Shown here: in pieces, positions 34,982 to 47,279 of the stretch
Layout: each line of letters starts with the position of its first letter
Position numbering within the stretch: position 1 is the stretch's first letter
Origin: Chrysomallon squamiferum
Taxonomy: Eukaryota > Mollusca > Gastropoda > Neomphalida > Peltospiridae
DNA length: 64,000 bases
Direction of reading: 5' to 3'
Assembly: GCA_012295275.1 (NCBI GenBank)
Contig: CM022673.1
Span: forward strand, 14,737,288 to 14,801,287
Notes under the pieces: generated by a model
Seen by the model: only the letters and a program-made list of their open reading frames with translations
Database searches by the model: none
What the model was told of the DNA's origin: nothing
Position numbers and translations under genes: made by a program

Positions 34982-37603
34982 TATTATTATTGCTGTTTTA
35001 AACAGCAGTGTATGTTGAGTGTTAAATAATATATCTGAGAACTTAGATGTCTGTGTTAACGTGTTACAAGTCTAATATACAAGTTTGTTAATATATATAT
35101 ATATATATATATATAGAAGTGTTACATAATTACATAAATGTGTTTAGATAGACATAAAATGAGCAGTGTAAATTGATATGCAGTCTTGTTTTAATTTAAC
35201 TCAGTTTTATTTTACTTTGGTACTTTTATTTTTATTTTTATGATTTTTGCCTTGGTATTTTTCAGAGTGTAACTGATATGTTTTTACGAGTTGCTCATTT
35301 GTTATGTTGTCATTGTTTGTTTTTTTTGTGTTTGACTGGTTAAAAATGAGAAAATTTGTCTCCGAGCCCTGATCATGTTTTCAAGGAACAAATTTTATAT
35401 ATTCTTCTAAAACCCATTAATTTAACATGTGAGAAATGTATCTGAAATTACTTACATTGTGAAAGAGATGACTATAATCCAAGAAATCCAAACACTGTGT
35501 GAAAACTGTTTTCTGTAAATATTTGTTTTTGTTTGTGTGTTGACAGTGTTACACATTTTTGTGATATTGTATTAATACTAAAAAGTGATAAAATTGTATT
35601 TATTTATATAGATAATTAATTAAATTATATATTTTTTTCTTCCTTTTATTTTTTTTCCCTCCATATTTCTTAAAAACTGAGGACAAATAAATAAATAAAA
35701 TGATACAAAAAGAAAAGTTGCAAAAGCTTAAAAACGCTGTAACGTTATCTGTATGTAGAGAACAGTAACTTATTGTAGATGATGTTGGTGTGAATGTAGT
35801 CGTGGCAGTGACGTTGATGTAGCAGTATTTCTCCACAGCTTCACCAGTGTCTTTCAAGATGTCCTTCCTCCACAGAGCAGATTTCTTTTCTAATTCATAA
35901 CTAAATTACTAATTTTCCTCCTTTCTATTCATTCTTTTGTTTTTCTTTGTAATAATAGTCTACAAGCAGATTCCATTTTCCATTAACTGTCCATTGAAAA
36001 GACTTCAGATTATTAAAATCAGTCATCTATAAACAAGCCACACTGATTACATTTCATTAACAAAACAATAATTAACATTTATCATAAAATCTTTCCATTA
36101 TTTATTACTTTGATCTGCTTGTTCATAAATGTGTATCAAACATAAAAATAAATAAATAAATAAATATTCATTTGTATTCTCATTTGCTTTTACTCCAGTT
36201 TTTATCTCTTATAATTCTTTGTTAGTTTCTTAGCAGTTTCTGTATGATGATTTGAAATCAAAATTTTAGTGAAAAAAGAAATAGTTCTCATTTTTCTACA
36301 ATTTTTAAATGATTATTTGAATTAGTAATTGCAAGCAAGATTAACATGACAGTATTTAAACACATTTGAAAATCATGAAATCAAGAAAAAATTAAATGTG
36401 AAATTAAAAAACAAAAACTGATTTGTATCGAGTACAAATTATAAAACACTATATGATTAATAAATAAATATTTAAAATAAACATTAGATTCTTACTGGAT
36501 CAGTCCAGAATGGTTACCACTTCATTATTACTGGATCAATCTGGTATTCTGTAACAATTTGTTACCACTTGGTCAATCCAGTATTCTGTAATCAGTTAGT
36601 TCCATGTTCTACAATCTGTTTGAATCACTGTCCAGTATTGTTTGGACACCTGATAGTTAGCTCCTGTAACCTGTGACTTAGAGGGTTTATGTTTCTAGTT
36701 CTGCTGGCTTTTTTTTTTTTTTTTTGGGTTTTTTAGCCTTACTGTGAATATCTAAAACTAAGAAAACTTCTCAGCTCAATAGAACAGTCTTCTGTTTCTT
36801 ACAGTAAATACTAAGTGTGACATCACTAGTAAAGCCAGATAGTTAAGTGTGTTTCTAAGTTACTGAGAGGTCACTGGACTGTCTAGCAAATAACTGAGTT
36901 TAGTGCAAGTACACTAAATCCATCGTTTGTATTCTGCATACTCAACTACGTGGTGACAGCAAAGTGATCAGAATGTAATTTGTGTGACTGACTGTTATAG
37001 AGGTGTGTTCTGTGTGTGAGTAGATGTGTTTCTAGTCCGTGTGTCAGATCTGTGTGACACTGCCCAGCACATACAGTGCTCTTGTTACTAATACCAGTTT
37101 TATTCAACCATTGTTATCACTGTTGACAAACTATCTGTTAAATAAACCATTTTTACATAACATTATCCTTTGTCTTCTTCTATTTTTTTAAATTATAAAC
37201 AAGATTTATATTAATTTTACTGTCATATGCTGTGTATTTTAATATTAATCACACAGACCAGAGACTTACAAACTTTAAGCAGTTAGACAGAGAATATGGT
37301 AAAAAGATTGTGAAAGATATCAAGTGACAAATTGTTATTTATTATCTGGAAAATAATCTGAAAAGTGATAGAGGAATGGTTGCAAACAAAACAGTATAGT
37401 GACATGCTAAAATTACTTACAGACAAAATGCAATTTAGTGATAAACAATTACAAATAATATGTAATGCAACAGCACTCTTGAATTACATAAAAGCAAAAT
37501 GTAATATAGCAGATGTATTTTTTTTAAAATTGGGGATTTTCTCTTGCGGAAAAAGCTGCTAATTTTGTTCAAGGTATAAACTTAAATCTGTGCACTATTC
37601 AGA

Positions 37604-37665
37604 CTTTATATGTAATATATATGCCAAGCTTCATAAACCAAACATAAGAGAGAGAGAGAGAGAGG
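37604..37665 (+). repeat. GA-microsatellite-linked repeat, inverted copy at 40412-40520
   Basis: Contains ATATGCCAAGCTTCATAAAC and CAAACAT followed by (GA)n. The same block in reverse complement, next to a (CT)n tract, lies at 40412-40520. This suggests a dispersed repeat that carries its own microsatellite. Confidence 0.7.
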
Positions 37666-38656
37666 GGTATTTCCTTGTTGAAAAATGAATCGGATACAAT
37701 TAAAAATCATGTTTACATAATCACTGAGACACCCTGCAATTATATAACTGTTTTGAAGTATTAAAATTGTACTTCCACTAATATTTTTCAGTTACTGGTT
37801 ACTATTCTTAGATATCAATTGAATGAAGGGAGGCCTTAGCAGAATAAAACTAGTATATTTTTCATCCCATGATGCTAAACAATAAAGATTGAAATTTTTT
37901 TTTTTAAATAAACTGTTTTAATTCTCAACTCTCTAAACGAGATTCATGCATGCTGATTTTGTTGTTGCATGCAAAAACTGAACAGTATCTAAAATAATTT
38001 TTAAGTAACAGCAGATTATTTGTTATTTTATAAACCAGCAATTGAACACTAAAGAAATAGCAAAACAAAAATAGTTTTGTCCCAATGTGTTCATAGGCAG
38101 CAAAACAAAATACTCAGGGATAGTTCCTTTACAGAATTTAATATATATGTGTGTGTGTGTATGCAAGATTCAGAATCTCACTTTCCAAACATATAACTAG
38201 AGAGAACAAAGAAAACTGATGCAACCTTTTTTAGGGTTGTTTATTTAAAATCCATGAAGAAATTAAATACAGTGTATAAAACATAATATTGCAATACAAA
38301 AGTAATTCCGAGGATAAAATTTTTTTTATTAAATATTCAGGTATGCATGTGTAAACAGTTTGATAATTGACAGAAGAGTTAAGGTGATGATCTGAAGTAT
38401 TGTAGGTAATTTGGATGTGTTTTATTACACCATGTAAACCTATGTTATAATTTAAACAATTTTTTTCTTTTTATAGTTTTTTTTTTCTTAAGATATTTAT
38501 GTGTGTGCCTGTGTATGTGTGTATATGTGCGTGTATATGTGGGTGTGGGTGTGTGTGTGTGTGTGTGTGTGTGTCAATCAGAAGTGGTAATATGGCGTCA
38601 TGTTTTACACAGATGTTCAGTTCTCTTCAGCAAGAATAAAAACACGTCTAAGAGAA

Positions 38657-38704
<48 letters not shown>

Positions 38705-38891
38705 TATTCTGTTAGATAATAATCGGTTAATGAAGCAAGGTTCAACTCAAGTCGTGACTTTGTATAATACACGACAAACATCTCCATTTACTGTGTGTAC
38801 AGGATAATAACCTGGAGTAATGTTAATATTAAACTGTTTCAATATCATTCGGTTGTCGTTATTACTATTATTATACATTTAGTAGTAGTAA

Positions 38892-38925
<34 letters not shown>

Positions 38926-39088
38926 TACAAAAACCCATAAAGATTTCCGAAACATTTCAGCTGATCGGCCGATATAAACCAAATACTCTCATGATACTCC
39001 CTTTCACATGACATTATGAGAACATTTTCTGTTTAATAATGGAATAAATGTGATGCTCTTTCGGATCCGCCGAATATAATATTGGTAA

Positions 39089-39649
39089 TTATGTCAATGA
39101 GCATGCGCAACCAACGGAAACTGTTTCCCATGCATATCTGTAAGAAAACACTCCGTTATTGCATCCTGCTCGTCTCAGAACCTGGGTGTGGCTCCATATT
39201 TTCTTACATTCAAAGTTACCCGCATAATCGCTAGGTAATTCGTCTATAAACAAACACGATGAGCACGTACATTCAGCTTGTATAATATCGTGAGGAATTC
39301 GGCCTGGATCGTGTTCCAGGACGAAGTAAGATGGACAAAGGTTACCGCGAGGAATACTTTCAGAAAGCTGTGTCTTGTGACAGCTCCTCTGTCCGTGTAG
39401 AACGTATCGCAGTCTTGTTGTAGTGTTCATATAGCCATTAGAACGTTTTATAAATTTTGTCATTTGGTGAATGTTGAAGAAACTGTTATGCAGTTCCGGG
39501 GATCCCGCGATGTAATTCGGAAGCTGTCGTCTCAGTTCGTCTGTGTCCGGCTCAATGCACGTGTCTGTGACCTCATTTCCTTTAACAAATATGACGTTTA
39601 ATTTGTATAAAATCAGGCTGAATAAATGCACATTAAATGGAAATTTCAT
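39089..39649 (-). CDS. Interleukin-17-like secreted cytokine
   Basis: A 186-residue frame with a hydrophobic N-terminus (LFSLILYKLNVIF) that looks like a signal peptide. The C-terminal half has the IL-17 fold signature: LCPSYFVLEHDPGRIPHDII, AECTCSSC and VSVGCACSLT at the end, with the cysteines of the cystine-knot core. Family members are secreted dimers acting through IL-17 receptors, and in molluscs they are induced in immune responses. The coding part is one exon here. Just upstream (minus strand) the sequence reads CTCGTTTTCTTTCAG before CATACGATG, a strong acceptor at about 39657, so a 5' UTR intron is likely. The exact IL-17 subtype cannot be told. Confidence 0.9.
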   Translation of the reverse strand: MKFPFNVHLFSLILYKLNVIFVKGNEVTDTCIEPDTDELRRQLPNYIAGSPELHNSFFNIHQMTKFIKRSNGYMNTTTRLRYVLHGQRSCHKTQLSESIPRGNLCPSYFVLEHDPGRIPHDIIQAECTCSSCLFIDELPSDYAGNFECKKIWSHTQVLRRAGCNNGVFSYRYAWETVSVGCACSLT

Positions 39650-39870
39650 CGTATGCTGAAAGAAAACGAGTATATAAAAAAATAATAATAAATAACTGAG
39701 AGCAAATAATTAAATTTAATATGTTCAGCTATTAATGGTGTTTAACAGAATAGTGCCGTCATCCATTTTGAAATAATAATTCAGACCATCACCCCGAACA
39801 ACAACATATAGCATAACCTGTCTACTCATACATTAGTGAATAATCTTCAGTGTTTAAGTTAACTCAGACT

Positions 39871-40407
39871 GGGGCCATGTTCCCGAAGATGTCTGACGTT
39901 AGATCATAACGTCGTCGTAAAACGACAACATAACGACTGAATTATCAACTGTTAGACAAAAGTGTTGATTACTTGTCGCTACGATGTCACAGTTGTTATT
40001 TTGTTTACTACCCATGAGATGTTCGTTTCGTGCAATGCCTGCGCACGTGCATGATTTTGAATACCAAATGTATTTATTTATATATATTTTCTTGACTACA
40101 TTGTACTTTATTACAGAAAATTATATTCATATTAAAACTAAGTACATGATTTATGTTAAAACTTACATGCAATAACAAATTTGAATAAACATTTTCTAAA
40201 TATTGGTATCATAACAATGAAAGGCTTTGTATTCTCTGTTAATTGTTTTCTAATTTTGCTTTTGAGCTAATTCTGGGAATACAGCCTGGAATTATTTTTC
40301 ATTGTCGACTGTCTTTTCATTGTTATCACTCATCCTTTTATTAAAACTATTCTAAATCGGTTACGTAACAAGATTAAGTGGATATTTCTTTGTTACATAT
40401 TTAATTG

Positions 40408-40477
<70 letters not shown>

Positions 40478-41094
40478 GTTTGGTTTATGAAGCTTGGCAT
40501 ATATATTACATATAAAATTTCTTACTGTGTTTGTAGATCTGATTATGAATTGTGTGTTTCTGTCAACTGTCACTTTGTCAGATTTTAATCAATGTGTATT
40601 TATCAAACGGGTTTGTTGTTCAACGTGTAATGTTGCCTCATAAACCTCCCATTCAGAAAGACAATTTGCCTGAATATCATTTAATCTAAAATGTCAGAAA
40701 CTTTATTTTAGTAAATGCATTATAAATAATTATATATCATCATGCGCAGAATTTTATAAAGAACAACATAGTCAAAACTGCATGTTCCTAGGTACATTTG
40801 GTCGAAAATTATAGCTATTTTTCCTATATCCGTTTGAACTAATAGTTTTTACCAAGTAACCATGGCTAACAAACTCAAGAAGTACATGTCTTTTTATGTA
40901 GTATGCAGAATGCATAGTGCATATTGTGTTTGGTTACGACATACCTTTAATAAACGACGGGTTTGGACCTGTTGTTATTAATATGACAATGTCGCAGGCT
41001 AACAACTTCATAACGACACCTCCGATGTTGAACATTTTGTCAACGACATGTTAACGATATCGTTATACGTAACGACAGCCTCGGGAACACGGCC
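39871..41094. mobile_element. 1.2-kb DNA element with terminal inverted repeats, in the IL-17-like gene's intron
   Basis: The left end is GGGGCCATGTTCCCGAAGAT and the right end CCTCGGGAACACGGCC, an inverted match with internal CGTTA/TAACG-rich arms. ACT flanks both sides (39868-39870 and 41095-41097), a possible 3-bp target duplication as in PIF/Harbinger elements. No transposase frame is seen inside; it holds a (CT)n tract at 40412-40474. It is probably a non-autonomous element. Confidence 0.7.
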
Positions 41095-41813
41095 ACTGAT
41101 ACCAGTCAATCAAAGCTTACAAGATAGATTAGAAACTACTGTGGTGACAGTGTGGCGATGGAAGACGATAGAAGTTACTGTATATACTTCTTACTCTGTT
41201 ATTTATTACGTTTTCTCAAAATAAATTAGGTCTTTTATATCTGTTGTTTTATTAGACAGTTTTAATTATCATATTAATTGATCTTGTTTAATTATTTAAG
41301 ACAAAAAGATAGTAATAGTAACAATAGTAATACTAATAGTAATAATAATAATAATTATTATTATTATTATTAATAACAACAACTATAATAATAATAGCTT
41401 TTAGTATTATTACCATTTTATTCGATTTCCTTTATGTATATACACGCACAGTTTCTTCTATTGCATATATAAATGAATTCTAGGCCACAATTTATGCAGA
41501 TACATGCACCTTTCACTCTTCTCACTTGCATACAGTTGTACATACATGAATTCTCTAAAACATATACACACACATACTCACATAAACAAACACATACACG
41601 CACACACACAAACACTTGAACGATTCTGTTACGACAGCTCTAACTGAACATTTCGCAACTTTAAAGTAGAAAATTTACGGATGGATAATTTTAATCTCTA
41701 TAAGCTTTAACGTAGCTTATTCTACTTTTATTTATGAGTTACACGCGTACAGCTACACCTGACAACTCGTGATTACAAATATATGTCATAATTATTTTTT
41801 TTTATATACTTAC

Positions 41814-41915
41814 CTTTGCGTTGCACGTGTCGGCGTAAGGAGATTATTTGTACTGCTAGCGAGAATTCAAACCAGGAACTAATAAAGAAACTTCCTAGTC
41901 ACTGACTGAGTCGTG
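41814..41915 (-). other. Probable noncoding first exon of the IL-17-like gene
   Basis: On the minus strand a strong donor, CAACGCAAAG then GTAAGTATA, lies at 41804-41813. About 120-130 bp upstream of it is AAATATATAA, a candidate TATA box (near 41936-41945). No ATG precedes the donor if transcription starts about 30 bp after the TATA. The link to the coding exon at 39649 is inferred from strand and position only. Confidence 0.5.
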
Positions 41916-41935
41916 TAAACAGGGGTGAGGTCATT

Positions 41936-41945
41936 ATATATTTAA
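41936..41945 (-). promoter_or_regulatory. Candidate TATA box for the IL-17-like gene
   Basis: Reads AAATATATAA on the minus strand, about 30 bp before the inferred transcription start of the putative first exon. Confidence 0.35.
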
Positions 41946-42108
41946 ATCAACATTGTACTGTTGTTGTACATGAATAACGAATCTATCTTAACACTGACAT
42001 TTCCATTTCGCTGACTTTGTTTTCAGTATTTGTACGGTTATTATTTACTATTTAAAAATACGACAACAATCATGACTTTGCAGAATGTCTCCGCAAACCT
42101 TAAGCGCT

Positions 42109-42111
<3 letters not shown>

Positions 42112-42167
<56 letters not shown>

Positions 42168-42490
42168 TGTGGGTGTGTATGTATGTGTAATAATTGTTCT
42201 CTTTTTATTCTTTTTTTAATTCAGTTTGTTACTAGTTGTAATTTACAGTTTGCAAATTTAGTTGTCACTGCACTTATAATATATATATATATATATAACA
42301 CGGATATGATAATTGTTTATCAGTTCTCATCATATTTATTTATGAATGTATGTGTGTGGGTGGGTGTGTATGTGTAATAATTGTTTTCTTTTTATTCTTT
42401 TTTTAATTCAGTTTGTTACTAGTTGTAATTTACAGTTTGTAAATTTAAGTTGTCACTGCACTTATAATATATATATATATATATATAACA
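42112..42490. repeat. (GT)n tract and a duplicated about 200-bp block
   Basis: A GT run at about 42112-42163 is followed by two copies of GTGTATGTGTAATAATTGTT ... TTTGTTACTAGTTGTAATTT ending in a TA tract (about 42175-42300 and 42366-42490). Confidence 0.8.
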
Positions 42491-42906
42491 CGGTTATAAT
42501 AATTGTTTATCATTTCACATCATATTTATTTGTTCCATCGTATTTGTACTTGCTTCTGAAGCTGGTTTATCGAATGTACTTTTTTTTTTTTTTTTTTTTT
42601 TTTCTGAAAGTTTAAGCGTGATGAAGGGTCCTGTTTTTATGCTATTGAAAACCAATGTCAATGTTTCTGTATGTTTTTACAATAGAGAATAATTATATAC
42701 GATTCGGTATAGTTCGACTCGTTCCCTTTCAAGTCAGGCGCCTTTTTAATACTGTTACATGATGTAAATCTGAATGTCACTTACTCTAGTTTTTTACGGA
42801 ATGTAACGAAATATACCGAAGTCCTGAGGGTTCTATAAAGAAGAATAAAAGTAGCTCGCTTTTTTGATAAAGGAAAGTCTGAAGTTATTTTATCTGACGA
42901 AGTGAC

Positions 42907-42978
42907 ATGGCAAAACAGATTCTAATGGAGGATTACGGGGTCTCCAAGACGACCGGTTTTTTGTTAACAGACGTTGTG
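42907..42978 (+). CDS. Indoleamine 2,3-dioxygenase-like first exon
   Basis: Encodes 24 residues, MAKQILMEDYGVSKTTGFLL then TDVV, followed by the donor GTGAGT at 42979. The EDYGVS...GFLL pattern is typical of the N-terminus of invertebrate IDO-like heme dioxygenases (tryptophan to N-formylkynurenine), and vertebrate IDO genes also end exon 1 shortly after this block. No following IDO exon is seen on the + strand. Two IDO-like exons occur on the minus strand at 50.7-51.2 kb. The exon is short, so the call rests on a small match. Confidence 0.6.
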
Positions 42979-44391
42979 GTGAGTACTAAACTATAAAAAC
43001 ACTGTAATTAAAGTTGGACCGTAAACCATCCGATTATATACGTTTATCAGTTGCCACCGAGTCACGCTAAATACACTATAATATTATCCCTATATGTTTA
43101 TTTAAGATTATGAAGTTTATTTAGAAATTTTATTTATGGTGCAGTGTGGAAATATTTATTTACAAATGCATCGTATAATTTACAACTTAGGTGTTATTAA
43201 TTTATTTTTTATTTTATTTTATTTTACTGTAAATGTTTGTTTACAAATCTGGATTTGTCACTGTAGCCTGTTTATGTACGAAACAAAAACAACAACAAAC
43301 AAACAAATCTAACAAGTTACATTTACTAGGTCTTTGTCTGTTTATGTTCAGAAAAAAAAAAAAAATACAAGTTATATTTATTAAGTCAAGCATGCTGAGA
43401 TGTTTGTCGCCGTTTGTTTTACTCAGTTTCGGAGGGTTATTCTATGAAGCAGACGAGAATCTGTTTTAGGAAGCTACCTCAAATTTGATTCGTAAACCGA
43501 GTTTAAAATGCAGTCACTTTAAATATACATTCACGGAGATGTAAGCGTTATGTATGTGAAAGCAGTTAGCAATTACATTTTTTTTTTTTTTTTTTACATC
43601 CGTCGTTGTTTGTTTGTCGGCGTTTAGCATGAACCCGAGTTCACAAAAGTTCTTTTGTAATATCAAGGCCACGTTCAAGGATAACGCACGCGTCGGTTCA
43701 ACGATATCAGGGGTGTTGCAACTGTGTTGGATTAAAGTTTTAAGATTAATTTTATTTTATTATTATTAAGAAGAAGAAAAAACCAGCGTCTGTCGAGGAA
43801 GAAATAAAGAAAAAAGGCGCGAGAGGAGAATGGTCCTTCTCCCGTATATATCTGATTATCAGTTGCCATTAAGTACTTTAAATAAACTGCCCCCTCATAG
43901 GTCAAAAAGTATAGACCCGCTACTGAGTTCAGTACTACACCATTCAGTATTCTTGCAGTCATGCTTATTTTGACAACCAGCGTATTTAGTATCTACTAAT
44001 ATTCAGATGGACATACCTTCTTTTAACTATTTTTTTATTGTATTTATTTATTTATTTATTTTTATTATTATTTAAGCGTGACGGCTCACAGTGGAGAATA
44101 ACATAGAGTTTATGGAAGGTAAAATCAGTTGAACAAAGAAAAATTTGTGTCAGCGGCTGTAAAAACAGAATTGTTTTGTAATTGCGTTTTAAGCATTTTA
44201 TGTGAATTCTCTATAGATTACATCAGTTATATATGTATATTAACGTCAATTATTTCCCTTTGTTAGGAATGTATTTATTTGTGTCTGACAGAAACAATGT
44301 AATTAATATTATTAATAATTATAACAAACATTTTGTTAGTTCATTTTGTATTTATTTTGTTATTATTATTATCATCATCATCATCATCATC

Positions 44392-44446
<55 letters not shown>

Positions 44447-44609
44447 GATAGCTTGCTTATGTGAAAGGTATTTATAAACAAAATTAATTAATAATCATTA
44501 TCTCGTTTATATAATCTAGGCCAGATTATGCAAATGAACCGATCTGAATATATCGGAAGTGTAAATTCTTTTTTTTGGTTTACCGAAATCATGATAAATA
44601 AGAAATATA
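42979..44609. other. No gene seen
   Basis: AT-rich sequence with poly-T runs, TTTA repeats near 44040 and an (ATT)n/(ATC)n tract at 44360-44446. A patch at 43620-43730 is less AT-rich (CGTTCAAGGATAACGCACGC) and may be an old transposon end, but no partner was found. Confidence 0.5.
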
Positions 44610-45291
44610 CAGTGGTACCTCGAGTTACATGTTCTCCACCTTACGAGTTTTTCGAGTTACGAGTAGCCGCACGGTCGAATTTTTTCTTTGTGTCCTAGCC
44701 AAAATCCGAGTTACGAGCGAGCTTCAGATATGCTGCCATTATTTGGCGCAACGAACAACACAACATCCGCCCAGCATCCCTTCACGTGGTTACCTCGCTG
44801 TGGAAGCATCTATGTTGTGTTGTGCTCGCGTTGTGTGCAGTATTTTGCCATGGATCCCAAGAAATGAGTGCAAAGGACAATGCTGAGAAGAAGAAGCGGA
44901 TGATGTCCATTGAATTAAAGCATGAAATCATAGAAAAACATGAGCGAGGTGTGCGTGTAGTCAACATGGCTAGACAGTATGTGCGTAGTACTTCTACGAT
45001 ATGTACCATACTGACGCAGAAGGAGTCGATTAAGGGTATAACTCCAGCCAAAGGCTTTAAAATAATTTCAACCCTGTACACTTTACAAAACCAATTTATT
45101 TCTTTACATTTTAATTTATTTTATTTTTATACAATATTTTTCATTTATACATACATTGATCTTATTTAAAAACACGTTACAAAAAAATTGGGGTGGTTTT
45201 TGGGGGACTTTAAAGATATTTCGATTAATTTTTTTTGATTTGTTATACGAGCAGTTACAAGTCGTCTTTTAAACTCATAAGGTCAATACTG
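44610..45291 (+). mobile_element. Deleted Tigger/pogo-type DNA transposon
   Basis: The left end reads TA then CAGTGGTACCTCGAGTTAC, the typical Tigger terminus, with further GAGTTACGAG copies inside. A frame at 44864 encodes MSAKDNAEKKKRMMSIELKH, then VNMARQYVRSTSTICTIL, the CENP-B/psq helix-turn-helix of Tigger transposases. It breaks off after ITPAKG (about 45050). A degenerate right end (AAACTCATAAGGTCAATACT then G) closes the copy at 45291. At about 0.7 kb it lacks the DDE catalytic domain and is not autonomous. Confidence 0.8.
44864..45054 (+). pseudogene. Tigger transposase N-terminal fragment
   Basis: About 64 residues with the DNA-binding helix-turn-helix: SIELKHEIIEKHERGVRVVN and STSTICTILTQKESIKG. 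After PAKG the frame continues into unrelated sequence and stops at 45167-45169. The rest of the transposase is deleted. Confidence 0.75.
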
Positions 45292-45676
45292 TTTTTTATA
45301 AACTTTGAATAGATTTGTATTCAAATGTTTTCCCACAAACCACACACACACACAAACACACACAAATAGATCACATGTTGAACGAATTTTGCATAGGATA
45401 CATTAAAACAAAAAACAAATACCCATCAACCAGTTAAATTTGCTGCAGCCATGTGAACAACCATGTTACTAACACTGATCAGTGACTGGTCGAAATGAAG
45501 AAAGTTCAAACTGCAGATCAACAAAGTTTTTCTCATTTTATGTCGCCAGTCATTAAAAAAAAAAAAAAAAAGAAAAAGGTCAAAAAAAAGGAAACCCTGT
45601 GACCTACCCCAACCCGGACGTACCAGTCGTGCGTCAACATTAGCAAGATAAAAAAAAAAATAAAAAAAAATAAGGC

Positions 45677-45685
45677 TATATAAAG
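45677..45685 (+). promoter_or_regulatory. TATA box of chitin-binding gene A
   Basis: TATATAAAG, 60 bp upstream of the ATG. The whole block from here to the ATG (containing CAGTCTTGTGAACGAGATCA) is conserved in genes A, D, E, G, I and fragment F, always at the same spacing. Confidence 0.75.
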
Positions 45686-45736
45686 AAATAATCTCTGTTA
45701 TCAGTTATCAGTCTTGTGAACGAGATCACTGAAAAC

Positions 45737-47048
45737 ATGTTTATTTTACACTTTACAGTTTTCTTGGCATTTGTAGCAGGAGGTAGTTTTTATTTTTTTA
45801 TTTTTTTGTAATTATTATTTGTTTTTACGAAACAAATTTAAAAAAAAAAAATTGAATTTTATCTTTAAAAACATTTGTTAATTTCTGTTTATAACCGTGT
45901 GTTGTGTTTCTTCTCTCTGTGTTTGTGTGTCTAAATGCATACAAACATACATACGTGTATGTGTATGTGTATATATATATTAAAAGCGTTTATGAAAACT
46001 GTCATGCTAGTATTTATTTAACATTATTTATGAATCCATCATGTTTAATTTTAACAAGTGTTTTGTGTCGACTGTACAAATAAACCGGACGGAGCTTATG
46101 ATCAAGGATGTCGAGAATTTGTCCACTGTGAGAATCACGTGGCCACCTTAATTACGTGTAGCCATGGTACTGTGTTTAACAGCAGAACTGGTCTGTGTGA
46201 CGAGTAAGTGAAAAATTAAGATTTATACAAACATGTTTAAACATTATAAATTTAAAATCAAAATTTTTGTCCTAGAAATGTAGAACAGTAAATGTTTTTA
46301 TTTTAGAACTAAAAGTGTAATCATAAATGTTTGTGTTTTAGTACCGACAATGTAATTATAAATGTTTGTCTTTTAGTATTACAAATGTAAAACTAGAAAT
46401 GTTTGTATTTTAGTACTAACAGTTAATTATAAATGTTTGTGTTTTAATACTACAAATGTAGAATTGTAAATGATTGTGTTTTAGTCCTTCGAACGTACCG
46501 CCACCATGCGGTGTTCTCAGAGACTGTTCAACGAAACCAGACGGAAGCTACCCAGATCATTCTGAAAATTGCAGAACATACTATACATGTCACGCAGGAA
46601 CATTTTTCGGACATAATTTCTGTACACCAGGTGACACATTCACATCAGTATTTTGTTAATTGTCTTTACAACAAACAAACAAAAGAAAAAAAAAAAAATC
46701 TCCAGAACTACAGCAACAACTATGTTATTATAGAAAGTTTAAAACGTCAGAAAAATTAACTTGCCATCGGGCCTGTAGATTTATTTATTAGTTAATTATT
46801 TTTTTAATTATTTATTATTATTATTATTATTATAACAAAACCAAAATATATTCATGTATATATATATATTATTGTTATTAATAATATTAATAATAATAAT
46901 AGCAAAATATATACTGGCCTTCATTGACACATTTACATGTTATTACGACACATTTATTTAAAATATTTCAGGCACTGTTTTCAGTGAAGAACTTCAAACT
47001 TGTGACTGGCCGAGTGACGTCAAGAGGCCTTGTGGTACAAAACCATAG
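45737..47048 (+). CDS. Gene A: small secreted protein with two CBM14 chitin-binding domains
   Basis: Four exons: 45737-45782, 46059-46203, 46485-46630 and 46972-47048, 414 nt, 137 residues. Exon 1 is a signal peptide (MFILHFTVFLAFVAG). Exon 2 carries peritrophin-A domain 1 (CVDCTNKPDGAYDQGCREFV, HCENHVATLITC, FNSRTGLC, closing with PPPCG in exon 3). Exon 3 starts domain 2 (DCSTKPDGSYPDHSENC, YYTC, HNFC), which ends in exon 4 (QTCDWPSDVKRPCG). Each domain has six cysteines in the CBM14 spacing. All splice sites are canonical; phases are 1, 2, 1. AATAAA is at 47116. Such proteins bind chitin in extracellular matrices such as shell, cuticle or gut lining; the actual site here is unknown. Confidence 0.9.
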
Positions 47049-47115
47049 ACCAGCAGAAATAAACAGAAAACAAAGAACCTCGCTAATCGTGTAATTTGTG
47101 TTTTATCAAAAGGAC

Positions 47116-47121
47116 AATAAA
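47116..47121 (+). terminator. Poly-A signal of gene A
   Basis: AATAAA in GGACAATAAAATTATATTT, 68 bp after the stop. The same context occurs in genes D, B, E and H. Confidence 0.7.
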
Positions 47122-47279
47122 ATTATATTTTTCATTCTCATCTAAACGATTTTTTTTTTTTCTTTCTTTCTTTATCTTATTTTATTAAAATATGGATGAA
47201 AGGGGATTAACTCCAGGAACTGATTAAAAACAATGAAATGAATAAATAAATAAAATTTATAAATAGTAAATATTAGTTC

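Larger units (their letters stand above)
32881..39088. other. PLCL 3' flank and intergenic sequence, no coding gene seen
   Basis: Begins as the PLCL 3' UTR; the poly-A site is not certain (AATAAA occurs near 34482 and 37140). Two minisatellites lie at 33415-33650 and 33765-34440. Further on are poly-T runs near 34940-34979, a TA tract near 35090, (GT)n near 38540, (ATT)n at 38658-38705 and (AGT)n at 38880-38924. Confidence 0.6.

Noticed and set aside
37365..37562. 65-residue plus-strand frame downstream of PLCL
   Set aside because: No recognisable family, no clear splice or promoter context, and AT-rich composition like the surrounding sequence.
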